64,000 nt of DNA. Origin: Comamonadaceae bacterium OS-4 (GTDB lineage Bacteria; Pseudomonadota; Gammaproteobacteria; Burkholderiales; Burkholderiaceae_C). Positions 17,295-25,720 of this stretch are shown piece by piece. Numbering within the stretch: the first letter of the stretch is position 1; every line of letters begins with the position of its first letter. The DNA is taken from positions 1,076,501-1,140,500 of the forward strand of contig AP026970.1 of NCBI GenBank assembly GCA_027924025.1, in the 5' to 3' direction. Made by a program: the position numbers and the translations under genes. The notes beneath the pieces are model-generated. The model did no database searches. It worked only from the letters and a program-made list of their open reading frames with translations, and had not been told where the DNA came from.

Positions 17295-18773
17295 TCAGGC
17301 TGGAGTGGGCGCGGCCTGCATCGTCAGGTTTGCCATTTGCAGATGGCGGTGGCTGCTGTGGCGGGCAAGGTGGGCGTCGTGGCTGACCAGGAGCACCGCA
17401 CAGCCTTGTTGGGCGGCGCTGTCACAGATCACCCGCATGGTGTCGCGCTGGATGATCGGGTCCAGGCGCGAGGTCGGCTCGTCCGCAAAGATAAAGGCCG
17501 GCTGCAGTTGCATCAGCCGCAACAGCGCAAAACGCTGAAGCTCCCCGCCGGACACCTCATGGGGCTTGCGCGCCAACAGCGCGTCCGATAGGCCCAAGGC
17601 TTGCATCCACTTTGCTTGCCCGCTCTCAGGCGACTGCGGGGCGCAGCGCGAAGAGCCGGAATAGTGCAGGTGGCGCGCATCGTCCAAAGCCTGTCCCAGG
17701 GTGCGGAATGGCGAGAACGCGGCAGGCGGGTCTTGGTACAGCTTTTGGTATTTCCAGGGGGCCGCTGGCCCGGGCCGCCGCACACTCCCCGCGTCTGCCG
17801 GGCTCAGGCCGAGCAGCATATTGCCCAGGGTGGTCTTGCCGCAGCCGCTGGGGCCACTGATGGCAACCACCTCGCCGGCGTGCAGTGTCAAGTCGAGGTT
17901 CTCGAACAGGGTGCGAGCGCCATACTGCTTGGTAAGACCTTGGGCCTTTAAAACCGGTGCTGAGCTTGCAGCCGCTGCAAACGGGTAAGGCTGCCAGTGT
18001 TGCGGTCGGGCTGCCATCAGCTCGCGGGTGTAAGGGTGGCGGGGGGCTTGCAGCACCTCGGTAGCAGGGCCCTGCTCGACGATACAGCCATGGCGCAACA
18101 CCGCGATCCGCCCGCCCAAGTGGGCCGCCAGTTCCAGGTCATGGGTGATGGTGAGCAGGCCTTGGCCCTGTGTTTGGGTGGCCATCAGTAAGGCTGCGAC
18201 CTGGGCGCAGGCCTCGGGGTCCAGGCCCTTGGTGGGCTCATCGGCGATCAGCAGGCGGGCACCGGCAGCACTGGCGCAGGCCACCCCCACGCGCTGCGCC
18301 ATGCCGCCTGATATCTGGTGCAGGTACAAGCGGGCGGCGGCACCGAGTCCCAGCGACTGGAGTTGCTGCGCCGCGTCCTGCCGGGCTGGCTGCCACTGCA
18401 AGCCGCGTGCGTACCGGCCGGCCTCTGCGACCTGGCTGTGCACCTGCATCAGCGGGTTGAGTGCGTTGCCCGGCTCCTGCGGCAGCATCATCACTGTGCG
18501 GCCCCACAGGGGCTGCGTGCGCTCGCGTTGGCCGTGGGTGGCCACGCCGTCGATGGCGATCGACCCGCTGGCCCGCAAAGCGGGGGGCAGGGTACCCATG
18601 ATGGCCTGTGCCAACAGAGACTTGCCCGCCCCGGACTCGCCCACCAGCGTGAGCCGCTCACCTGCCAGAAGGCTGAAGCTGCAGGCCTCCAGCAAGGCGC
18701 GTCCGTGAGACCCGGGCGATGCGCTTGCCATCTGAATGCGCAGGTCATCGACCTGTAACAAGGGGGCGTTCAT
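17295..18773 (-). CDS. Fused double ATPase of a NikDE/OppDF-type ABC importer
   Basis: A 492-residue protein with two ABC ATPase domains in one chain. The first has Walker A GESGAGKS, signature ISGGMAQR and Walker B LLIADEP. The second has GPSGCGKT, VSGGELQR and FIFADEP. The APRHPYTRELM segment after domain one is typical of the peptide/nickel subfamily. The ATG at 18773 overlaps the permease TGA (ATGA). It energises uptake through the two upstream permeases. The second Walker B continues ADEPTSRLD, slightly off the usual S-x-LD. Confidence 0.9.
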   Translation of the reverse strand: MNAPLLQVDDLRIQMASASPGSHGRALLEACSFSLLAGERLTLVGESGAGKSLLAQAIMGTLPPALRASGSIAIDGVATHGQRERTQPLWGRTVMMLPQEPGNALNPLMQVHSQVAEAGRYARGLQWQPARQDAAQQLQSLGLGAAARLYLHQISGGMAQRVGVACASAAGARLLIADEPTKGLDPEACAQVAALLMATQTQGQGLLTITHDLELAAHLGGRIAVLRHGCIVEQGPATEVLQAPRHPYTRELMAARPQHWQPYPFAAAASSAPVLKAQGLTKQYGARTLFENLDLTLHAGEVVAISGPSGCGKTTLGNMLLGLSPADAGSVRRPGPAAPWKYQKLYQDPPAAFSPFRTLGQALDDARHLHYSGSSRCAPQSPESGQAKWMQALGLSDALLARKPHEVSGGELQRFALLRLMQLQPAFIFADEPTSRLDPIIQRDTMRVICDSAAQQGCAVLLVSHDAHLARHSSHRHLQMANLTMQAAPTPA

Positions 18774-19591
18774 ACGCTGTCTTTCCAAGCTTGCCGGGTG
18801 GCGGATTGCAGGGCGCTGACCACCAGCACCAGCACCACGACCGGGGCTGCCAGCAGCCAGGGTGCTGCGTCGTAGTAGGGCAGGGCTTCGGTCATCATCA
18901 AACCCAGTTCGGCAGTCGGTGGGCGCAAGCCCACACCCACAAAGCCCAGCGCAGCCACGGCCAGAACTGCATTGGCAATCGCGTAGCTCCACAGGCGCAG
19001 CAAGTCGCCCACCATGGGCGGCAGCACATACCAGCGCAGCAAGTAGGGCGCGCCAAAGCCCAGCAAGCGCCCGGCCTGCACGCCATCGCCGGCCAGTGTG
19101 GCAAGGGCCTGGCTGCGCACCAGGCGGAAGAACTCCACCCACGCTGTCAGCACCAGCCCGCTGTAGAGCGACCACTTCTGGCCGGGTGCCAGTGCGGCGA
19201 CCAGCAGCACCCAAAGCAGGCCGGGTATTGCTGCTACACCGTCCGCACACAGGCACAGCAGCCGGTCGGTGAGCCCGCGTCGCCACGCGGCGCACAGGCC
19301 CAGCAGGGTGCCCAAGGTGACTGCCAAAAAAGCCGAGCCCAGCGCCAGCCAGAGCGATACGCGTATCGCCTCGCCCACGCGCGCCATCAGGTCCCGGCCC
19401 AAATGGTCGGTGCCCAGCCAATGGGCGGAGCCGGGCGCAGCCAAGGTATTGCTCAGGTTTTGGTGGGCCGGGTTTTGCCCCAGCCAGACACTGATAAGGC
19501 CGAGCAGCAAAACTGCCATTAGCACCGGTAGGCCCCAGCTCCACGAGTGTCGGGCGGCGGGCGGGGTTGCCATGTGAGTCATGGAGCTCAT
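18770..19591 (-). CDS. ABC importer permease, second subunit (NikC/OppC type)
   Basis: A 273-residue inner-membrane permease. The N-terminal APGSAHWLGTDHLGRDLMARV is the OppC/NikC signature. A BPD-transport domain with about six helices follows, containing the ATPase-coupling segment QAGRLLGFGAPYLLRWYVLP. ATGA overlaps occur at both ends, so all four genes form one tightly coupled operon. Confidence 0.9.
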   Translation of the reverse strand: MSSMTHMATPPAARHSWSWGLPVLMAVLLLGLISVWLGQNPAHQNLSNTLAAPGSAHWLGTDHLGRDLMARVGEAIRVSLWLALGSAFLAVTLGTLLGLCAAWRRGLTDRLLCLCADGVAAIPGLLWVLLVAALAPGQKWSLYSGLVLTAWVEFFRLVRSQALATLAGDGVQAGRLLGFGAPYLLRWYVLPPMVGDLLRLWSYAIANAVLAVAALGFVGVGLRPPTAELGLMMTEALPYYDAAPWLLAAPVVVLVLVVSALQSATRQAWKDSV

Positions 19592-20562
19592 GCGGCACTC
19601 CTTCCTGCGGGCTCGCGCAGGCGCGGGTCCAGCCACTGCACGGCGGCATCCATCACGCCGTTGAGCAGCACAAAGAGCAGCCCCATGGCCAGTGCAGTGC
19701 CTTGGATCATGGGAACGTCGCGCGAAATGACAGCGTGCACCAGCGCATGCCCGATACCGGGCCACGCGAACAGGCTCTCTATCACCACCACGCCTTCGAC
19801 CAGCAACACCAGTTGCATGCCCGCATAGGCCAGGGTGCCGAGTGCCAGCGGTGCTGCTGCATGGCGCCACAGGGCCGCCGGGAGGGGCAAGCCTTTGGTC
19901 TGCGCGAATTCAAAAGCGTCTGAGCGCAACACCTGCTGCAACCGGGTGCGCACCACCTGGGTCATGCCGGGTAGCAGCGTCAAGGCCAGTGCCATACCGG
20001 GCAACACCAAATGGACCGGCTCGCCGTGGCCGGCCACCGGCAGCCAGCCCAGGTGCACCCCCAAGCCCAGCATCAACACCACGCCCAGCAAAAAGGCCGG
20101 GCTGGCCCGCAGCACGGTGCAGGCCGGGTCTATCCAACGGGTGCTCCAGTGCGTACCCCGCAGGGCAGCCCAGGTGCCCAGCAGCAAGCCCAGCACCATG
20201 GCGGCCAACCACGCGACCAGCGAGAGTTGCAGGGTGTGGCCAAGCTGGTGGGCAATTTCTTCCAGCACCGGGTCACCCGACACCATCGACTGCCCCAAGC
20301 GCAGGTGGGCCAGATCACCCAGCCAGGCCAGCAGTTGCTCGGCGGCGCTGCGGTCTAGGCCCAGTTCGCTGCGCACCGCGTCGGCGGACGCGGTGTCGAC
20401 CATGTCATAGCCATATCGGCCGGCGGCGATGCGGTAGGCCGCGTCGCCCGGCAGCGCCCGGGTCATGGCAAAACTCAGCACTCCGACAGCGCCGGCGACC
20501 AAAGCGCCTTGGCCCAGCAGGCGTGCGCCCTGTCGGGCAGCCAGTGTCCAACCCATGTTCAT
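19588..20562 (-). CDS. ABC importer permease, first subunit (NikB/OppB type)
   Basis: A 324-residue permease with six to seven hydrophobic segments. RALPGDAAYRIAAGRYG near the N-terminus and RTRLQQVLRSDAFEFAQTKG, the coupling loop, match the OppB/NikB group, and ESLFAWPGIGHALVHAVISRD is the conserved C-terminal signature. Its stop overlaps the next gene by ATGA. Confidence 0.9.
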   Translation of the reverse strand: MNMGWTLAARQGARLLGQGALVAGAVGVLSFAMTRALPGDAAYRIAAGRYGYDMVDTASADAVRSELGLDRSAAEQLLAWLGDLAHLRLGQSMVSGDPVLEEIAHQLGHTLQLSLVAWLAAMVLGLLLGTWAALRGTHWSTRWIDPACTVLRASPAFLLGVVLMLGLGVHLGWLPVAGHGEPVHLVLPGMALALTLLPGMTQVVRTRLQQVLRSDAFEFAQTKGLPLPAALWRHAAAPLALGTLAYAGMQLVLLVEGVVVIESLFAWPGIGHALVHAVISRDVPMIQGTALAMGLLFVLLNGVMDAAVQWLDPRLREPAGRSAA

Positions 20563-22112
20563 AGCCCCCAGGTGATGTGGCTGATGCGGTAGCTGCGCTC
20601 CAGCGGGTCGATGCTCACATTGCCCACCCGTTTGCTGTGGGTGGCCGTGTGCTGGTACCAGGCCACCGGAATCAGCGGCAGCTCTGCCTGCAATACGGTG
20701 GACAGTGCGCCGCGCAAGCGGGAGCGGCGGGCCGGGTCGTTGGTGGTGCTCAGGCTTTCGAGTGCGCTGGTGACCTGCGCGCTCTGCCAGCCCATGGCGC
20801 CCCAGTCACCACCTTGGGGGCCGAAGTCTTGCAGCAAGCTGCCGATCGGGTCAGGCACCAGCGCGTAGTTGCGGGCGACCAGGGCCAGCTCCAGCGAGCC
20901 GTCTTGATGACCGGCCGGAATATCACTGGCGTTCACGATGGCTACCGCCACGTCCAGCCCGACCTCCCGCAGTTGCGCCTGAATGGCAGTGGCCATGGGC
21001 GGCTGCTCGGGGCGGTCTGAGAAGGTGCGCAAGGTCAGCTTGAAAGGGCGGCCGTCCTTGCGCAACAGGCCGTCTGCGCCGGCAGCCCAGCCGGCTTCTT
21101 GCAGCAGCTGGCGGGCACGGCCAGGGTCGCGCACAAGCGGCTGTAAACCCGGCACATGCCATTCGGCCATGCCGGGGCTGAAAAGCTGGGTGGCCGCGGC
21201 TTTGGGCTCCCGCAGAATGGCCTGCGCGATGCCGGGCCGGTCAATCGCGAGGCTGATGGCCTGGCGAACTTTGATGTCCTTGAGCAGCGGGTGCGCGGCA
21301 TTGACCTTGAGGTACAGGGTGCGCGGAATCGGCAGGGTGTGGAACTGCAGCCGGGGGTTGCGCTTGAGCCGTTCGATGGCGACGGCGTCGTGGGTGAACA
21401 CCAGGTCCGCCTGACCGCTCTCGGCCAGCATGCCCCGGGTTTCGCCCCGGCCGGTGGCCAGGTATTCCACCCGCTGCACTGCGGGGCGCTTGCCGGTCCA
21501 GCCCTCAAAGGCTGCGGTCTCCAGCTTCTGCGGGGCATTGACCCGCACGACCTTGTAGGGGCCTGAGCCCACGACGGCCTGCACGCTGTTGTCTGCCGCA
21601 AACGAAGCAGGGGCCAGCACCTGGGTGCTGTTGTGGGCCAAGAAAGCCGGTATGGTGGTGAAGGCTTGTTTGAGCTCGATCTGCACTTCACCGTTGACCG
21701 CGGCAATCCTCTGAACCGGGGTGTTTTTCAGAATGCCCGGTTGCGCCAGTGCCCGCTGCAGGCTGCGCACCACCGCTTCCGGGGTGACCGCGCTGCCGTC
21801 ATGAAACACCGCGCCCGGGCGCAGGGCAAAGCGCCAGGTTTTTTGGTCGGGCGATACCGCCCAGCGCACAGCCAAGCCGGGCGCAAGTTGGCCGCCGGCA
21901 TCCACATCGACCAAGGTTTCAGTGACTTCCAGTCGGGTGAAGATGTAGCCTGTTTTAGAAGGATCCAGGCTGCCGATTTCCCAGGGGGCGGCGACTTTGA
22001 GTACACGGGCGTTGTTTGCCGGGCCGGTCTGGGCCATGGCTGTGGAAACTGATACCGCCGCGCTCAAAAGCAGGGCGCGGCGCAGGGCGGAAGGAGGGGG
22101 TGCAAGTGTCAT
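20559..22112 (-). CDS. SBP_bac_5 substrate-binding protein of the Nik/Opp-type importer
   Basis: A 517-residue periplasmic binding protein. The signal peptide ends near SVSTAMAQ. The mature protein has the family 5 signature region (LDPSKTGYIFTRLEVTETLV, then GQLAPGLAVRWAVSPDQKTWRFALR) and GSGPYKVV. There is no lipobox. The operon order (binding protein, two permeases, two ATPases) resembles nikABCDE/yntABCDE and opine-metallophore importers. It neighbours the znu genes, so nickel, zinc-metallophore or peptide uptake are all possible. I see no Zur-type palindrome in its 82-bp upstream gap. Confidence 0.87.
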   Translation of the reverse strand: MTLAPPPSALRRALLLSAAVSVSTAMAQTGPANNARVLKVAAPWEIGSLDPSKTGYIFTRLEVTETLVDVDAGGQLAPGLAVRWAVSPDQKTWRFALRPGAVFHDGSAVTPEAVVRSLQRALAQPGILKNTPVQRIAAVNGEVQIELKQAFTTIPAFLAHNSTQVLAPASFAADNSVQAVVGSGPYKVVRVNAPQKLETAAFEGWTGKRPAVQRVEYLATGRGETRGMLAESGQADLVFTHDAVAIERLKRNPRLQFHTLPIPRTLYLKVNAAHPLLKDIKVRQAISLAIDRPGIAQAILREPKAAATQLFSPGMAEWHVPGLQPLVRDPGRARQLLQEAGWAAGADGLLRKDGRPFKLTLRTFSDRPEQPPMATAIQAQLREVGLDVAVAIVNASDIPAGHQDGSLELALVARNYALVPDPIGSLLQDFGPQGGDWGAMGWQSAQVTSALESLSTTNDPARRSRLRGALSTVLQAELPLIPVAWYQHTATHSKRVGNVSIDPLERSYRISHITWGL

Positions 22113-22159
22113 GGCGCAGAGGTTTTTAGGTCAAATCAGGTCCTGGCGCTCATCAAGAT

Positions 22160-22186
22160 TGCGCAGCTAGCTATGAAATTGATAGC
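22160..22186 (+). repeat. Interspersed 27-nt repeat, copy C
   Basis: TGCGC-AGCTA followed by the near-perfect palindrome GCTATGAAATTGATAGC. It lies in the 82-bp gap between the importer operon and znuA. Confidence 0.75.
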
Positions 22187-22194
22187 GATGGGTG

Positions 22195-23145
22195 TCAGTT
22201 GCGCTTCATGCCAGCCACCAGCTGCGTGACGTTGTGGCGCATCATTTGCAAGTAGGTGGCACCGGGCTGGTCGGCGGTGGACAGGGCGTCGGCATACAGG
22301 CTGGCGCCCAAGGTGGCACCGGCGTCTTTGCTGAGCTGGGCGATCAGTTGGGGGTTGCTCATGTTTTCCACAAACACGGCGCGGATTTTTTCGCGCTGGA
22401 TTTGTTGGATCAGTAGGGCGACTTGTTTGGCGCTGGGCTCGGTCTCGGTGTTCACGCCTTGGGGCGCCAGAAACTTCACGCCGTATTGCGCGGCAAAGTA
22501 GCCAAACGCGTCGTGCGAAGTAATGACCTTGCGTTTATTGGCGGGGATGGTGGCAATTTGCGCTTGGGCCCAGGCGTCCAGCGCCTGCAGCTCTTTGACA
22601 TAGGCCTCGGCGTTGGCCTGGTAGGTGGCGGCACCTGCGGCGTCCACTTTGCCTAGAGCTGCGGCAATGTTGCGCACGTACAGCGCCACGTTGTTGGGGT
22701 TTTGCCAGGCGTGGGGGTCGGTCTCTTCATGCGCGTGGCCGGCGTGGGCGCCATGGCCCTTGTCTTCTTGCATGGCGCGGGCTTTCACGCCCTTGGCGGC
22801 GGTCACGGTTTCGCCTTGGTAGCCCGAAGACTTGAGCAGCTTGCCAGCCCATGGCTCAAAGCCCAGGCCGTTGAGCACCACCAGCTTGGAGGCGAGCAGC
22901 GTTTTGGCGTCCGAGGGCTTGGCTTCAAAGACATGGGCGTCTTCATTGGCGCCCACCAGCGTGGTCACTGCCACCCGGTCGCCGCCCACCACCCGCACCA
23001 GATCGCCCAGGATGCTGAAGCTGGCGGTCACCGGCAGCTTCTCGGCGGCATGCGCTTGGCTGCCCAGCAAAGCGAAAGCAGTGACGCTGGCCAATAAAAA
23101 GCGGCGCGGCAGGGCGGCCAATGAGAAGGTGTCGAGCAGGGTCAT
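22195..23145 (-). CDS. znuA: Zinc ABC transporter substrate-binding protein
   Basis: A 316-residue cluster A-I binding protein that captures zinc in the periplasm. A signal peptide (FLLASVTAFALLGSQAHA) is followed by metal ligand His71 in NEDAHVFEAKPSD, a His-rich flexible loop at about 131-139 (HGAHAGHAH), and DPHAW with His145. Further conserved elements are ITSHDAFGYFAAQYG and FVENMSNPQ. The His-rich loop is typical of ZnuA rather than manganese homologues. It is encoded after znuB in a Zur-controlled operon. Confidence 0.94.
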   Translation of the reverse strand: MTLLDTFSLAALPRRFLLASVTAFALLGSQAHAAEKLPVTASFSILGDLVRVVGGDRVAVTTLVGANEDAHVFEAKPSDAKTLLASKLVVLNGLGFEPWAGKLLKSSGYQGETVTAAKGVKARAMQEDKGHGAHAGHAHEETDPHAWQNPNNVALYVRNIAAALGKVDAAGAATYQANAEAYVKELQALDAWAQAQIATIPANKRKVITSHDAFGYFAAQYGVKFLAPQGVNTETEPSAKQVALLIQQIQREKIRAVFVENMSNPQLIAQLSKDAGATLGASLYADALSTADQPGATYLQMMRHNVTQLVAGMKRN

Positions 23146-23196
23146 GGCGGTAGTCCGTGGAAGGTTGAAAAAACAGGGGTGGGGAGGGCAGGCTGG

Positions 23197-24084
23197 TCAG
23201 GCCACGCGGTGGGTGGTGACCCACCAGCGCGGCAGCCAGCCACCGGGCGCGAGCAGCAGGGAGGCGGCATAAAGCGCCCCCGCGCAGCCGATGATGGTGG
23301 GGCCCGAAGGCGTGTCAAAGTGGTAGGACAGCAGCAGCCCGGCCACGCCGGCCAGCGCTGCTTGCAGGCTGGCATTGAGCAGTTGCGCGGGCAGGGTGTC
23401 GTGCCAGAGGCGGGCACTCACGGCGGGCAGCATCATCAAGCCCACGGCCATGAGCGTGCCCAGGGTCTGAAAGCCTGCTACCAGATTGAGCACCACCAGC
23501 ATCAAAAAGCCCTGCTGCCACACCCAGGTCGGCACCCCACTGCGGTGGGCCGCCATGAACACCGGGTCGAAGGTCTCCAGCACCAGCCCGCGGTACATCA
23601 GCGCCAAGGCCAGCACACTGACAGTGGCTACACCTGCCACCAGCAGCAGGCCACTGTGGTCTACGCCCAGTGCACTGCCAAACAAAATGTGCAGCAGGTC
23701 GAGCTGGGTGCCATGGCCCGCAATCAGCGTGACCCCCAAAGCCAGTGCCACCAGGTAGATGGCGGCGAGGCTGGCGTCTTCTTTCAAGGTGGTGAAGCGG
23801 CTGACCGCACCGGCAAGCCCTGCCACCACCATGCCGGCCAGCACCCCACCCAGCGCCATGGCGGTGAGCGACAGGCCGCTCACCATGAAGCCGATGGCCA
23901 CACCCGGCAGCACTGCATGGCTGAGCGCATCGCCCAAGAGGCTCATGCGCCGCAGCGTCAAAAACACGCCCAAGGGCGCGGCACTCAGCGACAGCGCCAG
24001 CGTCGCCACTAGCGCGCGGCGCATGAAGGCGAACTCGGCGAACGGAGAGAAAAGTGTGTCCCAAAGAAGTGGCAGCACGGTCAT
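23197..24084 (-). CDS. znuB: Zinc ABC transporter permease
   Basis: A 295-residue ABC-3 family permease with eight to nine hydrophobic segments. MSLLGDALSHAVLPGVAIGFM is the family signature, and TLMAVGLMMLPAVSARLW lies in the C-terminal half. The ATG at 24084 overlaps the TGA of znuC by ATGA. It is the transmembrane channel for zinc delivered by ZnuA. Confidence 0.93.
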   Translation of the reverse strand: MTVLPLLWDTLFSPFAEFAFMRRALVATLALSLSAAPLGVFLTLRRMSLLGDALSHAVLPGVAIGFMVSGLSLTAMALGGVLAGMVVAGLAGAVSRFTTLKEDASLAAIYLVALALGVTLIAGHGTQLDLLHILFGSALGVDHSGLLLVAGVATVSVLALALMYRGLVLETFDPVFMAAHRSGVPTWVWQQGFLMLVVLNLVAGFQTLGTLMAVGLMMLPAVSARLWHDTLPAQLLNASLQAALAGVAGLLLSYHFDTPSGPTIIGCAGALYAASLLLAPGGWLPRWWVTTHRVA

Positions 24085-24944
24085 GGGAGCGCCGCTTCTT
24101 GCAACGGTGCGGAACACCGTGGAGCCGGCTCTGCCGGGCCACCGGTGTTGCCCCCTGCAAGGGGGAAAGCGGCCACACGCAGTGGGCAAGCCGGGGGGTG
24201 TTCCTGATCGTCCCAAGCCTCCGCCATGGCCCGGGCGCGGTGCAGGTTGGCGTCTGTCAGCACCTCGGCTGTGGCACCCCAGGCGATGCACTCGCGTGCC
24301 AGCAACAGGGTTTGTGGAAAGTGCTCCTGCACCTGCGCGTCGTTATGCAGCACCGCTACCACCGTGCGGCCTTGGCGGTGCCACTGTTGCACCAATGTCA
24401 GCAGACCGGCGGTGGTTTTGCTATCCACCGCGTTAAAGGGTTCGTCCAGCAGAATCAGGTCGGCGTCCTGCACCAGCAGGCGCGCAAACAGGGCGCGCTG
24501 CAACTGCCCGCTGGAGAGGGTACCCACCGGGCGGCGCTCAAAGCCTGGCAGGCCCACCGCTTCCAGCGCCGCATCCACCCGCGCCAGCATGGCCGGTGTG
24601 GCGCTACCGAAGGCACCGGTTTGCGCCCACAGGCCCATGAGTACGCAGTCACGCACATCCAGCGGAAAGCTGCGGTCCAGCTCGCTGTGCTGGGGCAGGT
24701 AGGCGAGGCGCAAGCCCGGCGCGCGGGTGATGTGCCTGTGTGGCTCGGTCTTGACCAGCCCGGCCAGGCTTTTGAGCAGGGTGCTTTTGCCGGCACCATT
24801 CGGCCCGATCACCGCAGTCAAAGAGCCGCGCGCAAAGTGACCACTCACATGGTGCAGTGCCGGGTGGCGGCGGTAGCTCACTGTCAGGTTCTGTAGCTCG
24901 ATGGCCGCAGCGCCCACCGGCAGCGCGTGGGTAGGCGCGTTCAC
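24081..24944 (-). CDS. znuC: Zinc ABC transporter ATP-binding protein
   Basis: A 287-residue ATPase with Walker A GPNGAGKS, Q-loop YLPQHSELDRSFPLDV, signature LSSGQLQR, Walker B LILLDEP and switch His in VAVLHND. The GTG at 24944 is chosen because it overlaps the stop of a preceding small ORF (GTGA) and leads into IELQNLTVSYRR. An in-frame ATG at 25028 would add a low-complexity Arg/Pro/Ala segment. The last 40 residues (PLRVAAFPLAGGNTGG and onward) form a family-atypical tail. Confidence 0.9.
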   Translation of the reverse strand: MNAPTHALPVGAAAIELQNLTVSYRRHPALHHVSGHFARGSLTAVIGPNGAGKSTLLKSLAGLVKTEPHRHITRAPGLRLAYLPQHSELDRSFPLDVRDCVLMGLWAQTGAFGSATPAMLARVDAALEAVGLPGFERRPVGTLSSGQLQRALFARLLVQDADLILLDEPFNAVDSKTTAGLLTLVQQWHRQGRTVVAVLHNDAQVQEHFPQTLLLARECIAWGATAEVLTDANLHRARAMAEAWDDQEHPPACPLRVAAFPLAGGNTGGPAEPAPRCSAPLQEAALP

Positions 24945-25090
24945 AGCGGTGCGGCTTCCAGGCTGGCCCACCACACGCCCAGCCAGAGCAGGGCGAGGGC
25001 GGGCAGGGTGATGGCGACGCGCTGCCATGCAGGCAGTGCCAGGATTCCGAGGCGTTTGTAAAGTTGGCGAGTAGGGCGATGAACTGTCAC
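24941..25090 (-). CDS. Small membrane ORF upstream of znuC
   Basis: An unrecognised 49-residue ORF from GTG 25088-25090 to TGA 24941-24943, overlapping the znuC GTG by four bases. It has a basic N-terminus (VTVHRPTRQLYKRLG) and one strong hydrophobic segment (VAITLPALALLWLGVWWASL, about 25-44). No clear Shine-Dalgarno sequence precedes it. It would be the first cistron of the znu operon, starting 14 bp from the first Zur-type box. The znuC reading frame could instead extend upstream here in another frame, so coding is not certain. Confidence 0.5.
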   Translation of the reverse strand: MTVHRPTRQLYKRLGILALPAWQRVAITLPALALLWLGVWWASLEAAPL

Positions 25091-25105
25091 AAAGTGATCT
25101 CATAA

Positions 25106-25120
25106 TGCAACTAAATTGCG
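25106..25120. promoter_or_regulatory. Zur-type operator, box 1
   Basis: Palindrome TGCAACTAAATTGCG, with half sites TGCAA and TTGCG around a 5-bp centre. It is nearest to the znu side of the divergent znu/zur intergenic region. Confidence 0.7.
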
Positions 25121-25131
25121 ATATAGTCTAA

Positions 25132-25146
25132 CGCAACTTGGTTGCA
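25132..25146. promoter_or_regulatory. Zur-type operator, box 2
   Basis: Palindrome CGCAACTTGGTTGCA, 26 bp from box 1 in the same design. Confidence 0.7.
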
Positions 25147-25158
25147 TTTATTGATTAA

Positions 25159-25173
25159 TGCAACTGAATTGCA
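25159..25173. promoter_or_regulatory. Zur-type operator, box 3
   Basis: Perfect arms TGCAA-CTGAA-TTGCA within AATGCAACTGAATTGCATT, 27 bp from box 2 and 17 bp before the zur ATG. Zur dimers here would block zur and its downstream genes. Confidence 0.75.
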
Positions 25174-25189
25174 TTTTTAGGATGGTTTC

Positions 25190-25720
25190 ATGGCTTCAGT
25201 CCAACCCCCCGTGACCCCGGTGCTCGAGGGTGACAACCCGATCGACGCACTGCTCTCCGCCCACGGCCTGCGCCGTACGGCGGCTGCGCGCCGTGTCCTG
25301 GGCTGGTTGTTGGCCCACCCCGAGACCAGCTACACCCACGCGCAGTTGCAGGAGTCTCTGGCGGGCGACCACGCGGAGCCGCTGGACCGCGTCACCCTCT
25401 ACCGGCTGATTGACCGCCTGACCCAAGTGGGCCTGCTCTTGTGCCGGGTCGACAGCCAGCGGGTGCGCCGCTACCAGGCCATGCCCGCCAGCGTGCACGC
25501 CACCCCCCACTTTGAGTGCCAGACCTGCCACCGCGACAGCCCGTTGGCCGGCGCCTTGCACGCGGTGGACCTCGAAAAGGCGGCGCAAACCGCCATCGAA
25601 TCCTTGCGCGCACTGGGTTACACCGATATGCACCTCGACTTTGCGGTGCGCGGCGTCTGCGCAGATTGCGCGACCGGCACCGTGCCCACCGGCATGGCCA
25701 ACGCGGGTCCGGCGGCATGA
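25190..25720 (+). CDS. zur: Fur family transcriptional regulator, Zur type
   Basis: A 176-residue Fur-family protein. A winged-helix domain (about 15-95, with LDRVTLYRLIDRLTQVGLL as the recognition region) precedes a dimerisation domain carrying the structural zinc site Cys110/Cys113 (FECQTC) and Cys157/Cys160 (VCADC). The divergent znuABC operon and the palindromes between them support a zinc-responsive repressor. The TGA overlaps the ATG of the downstream ABC ATPase, so zur is co-transcribed with a second putative zinc-related module. Confidence 0.9.
   Translation: MASVQPPVTPVLEGDNPIDALLSAHGLRRTAAARRVLGWLLAHPETSYTHAQLQESLAGDHAEPLDRVTLYRLIDRLTQVGLLLCRVDSQRVRRYQAMPASVHATPHFECQTCHRDSPLAGALHAVDLEKAAQTAIESLRALGYTDMHLDFAVRGVCADCATGTVPTGMANAGPAA

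Noticed and set aside
24945..25103. Extending znuC to the ATG at 25103 or 25028
   Set aside because: The extra N-terminus is Arg/Pro/Ser-rich and unlike ZnuC; the small membrane ORF in another frame looks more protein-like and overlaps the GTG start at 24944.
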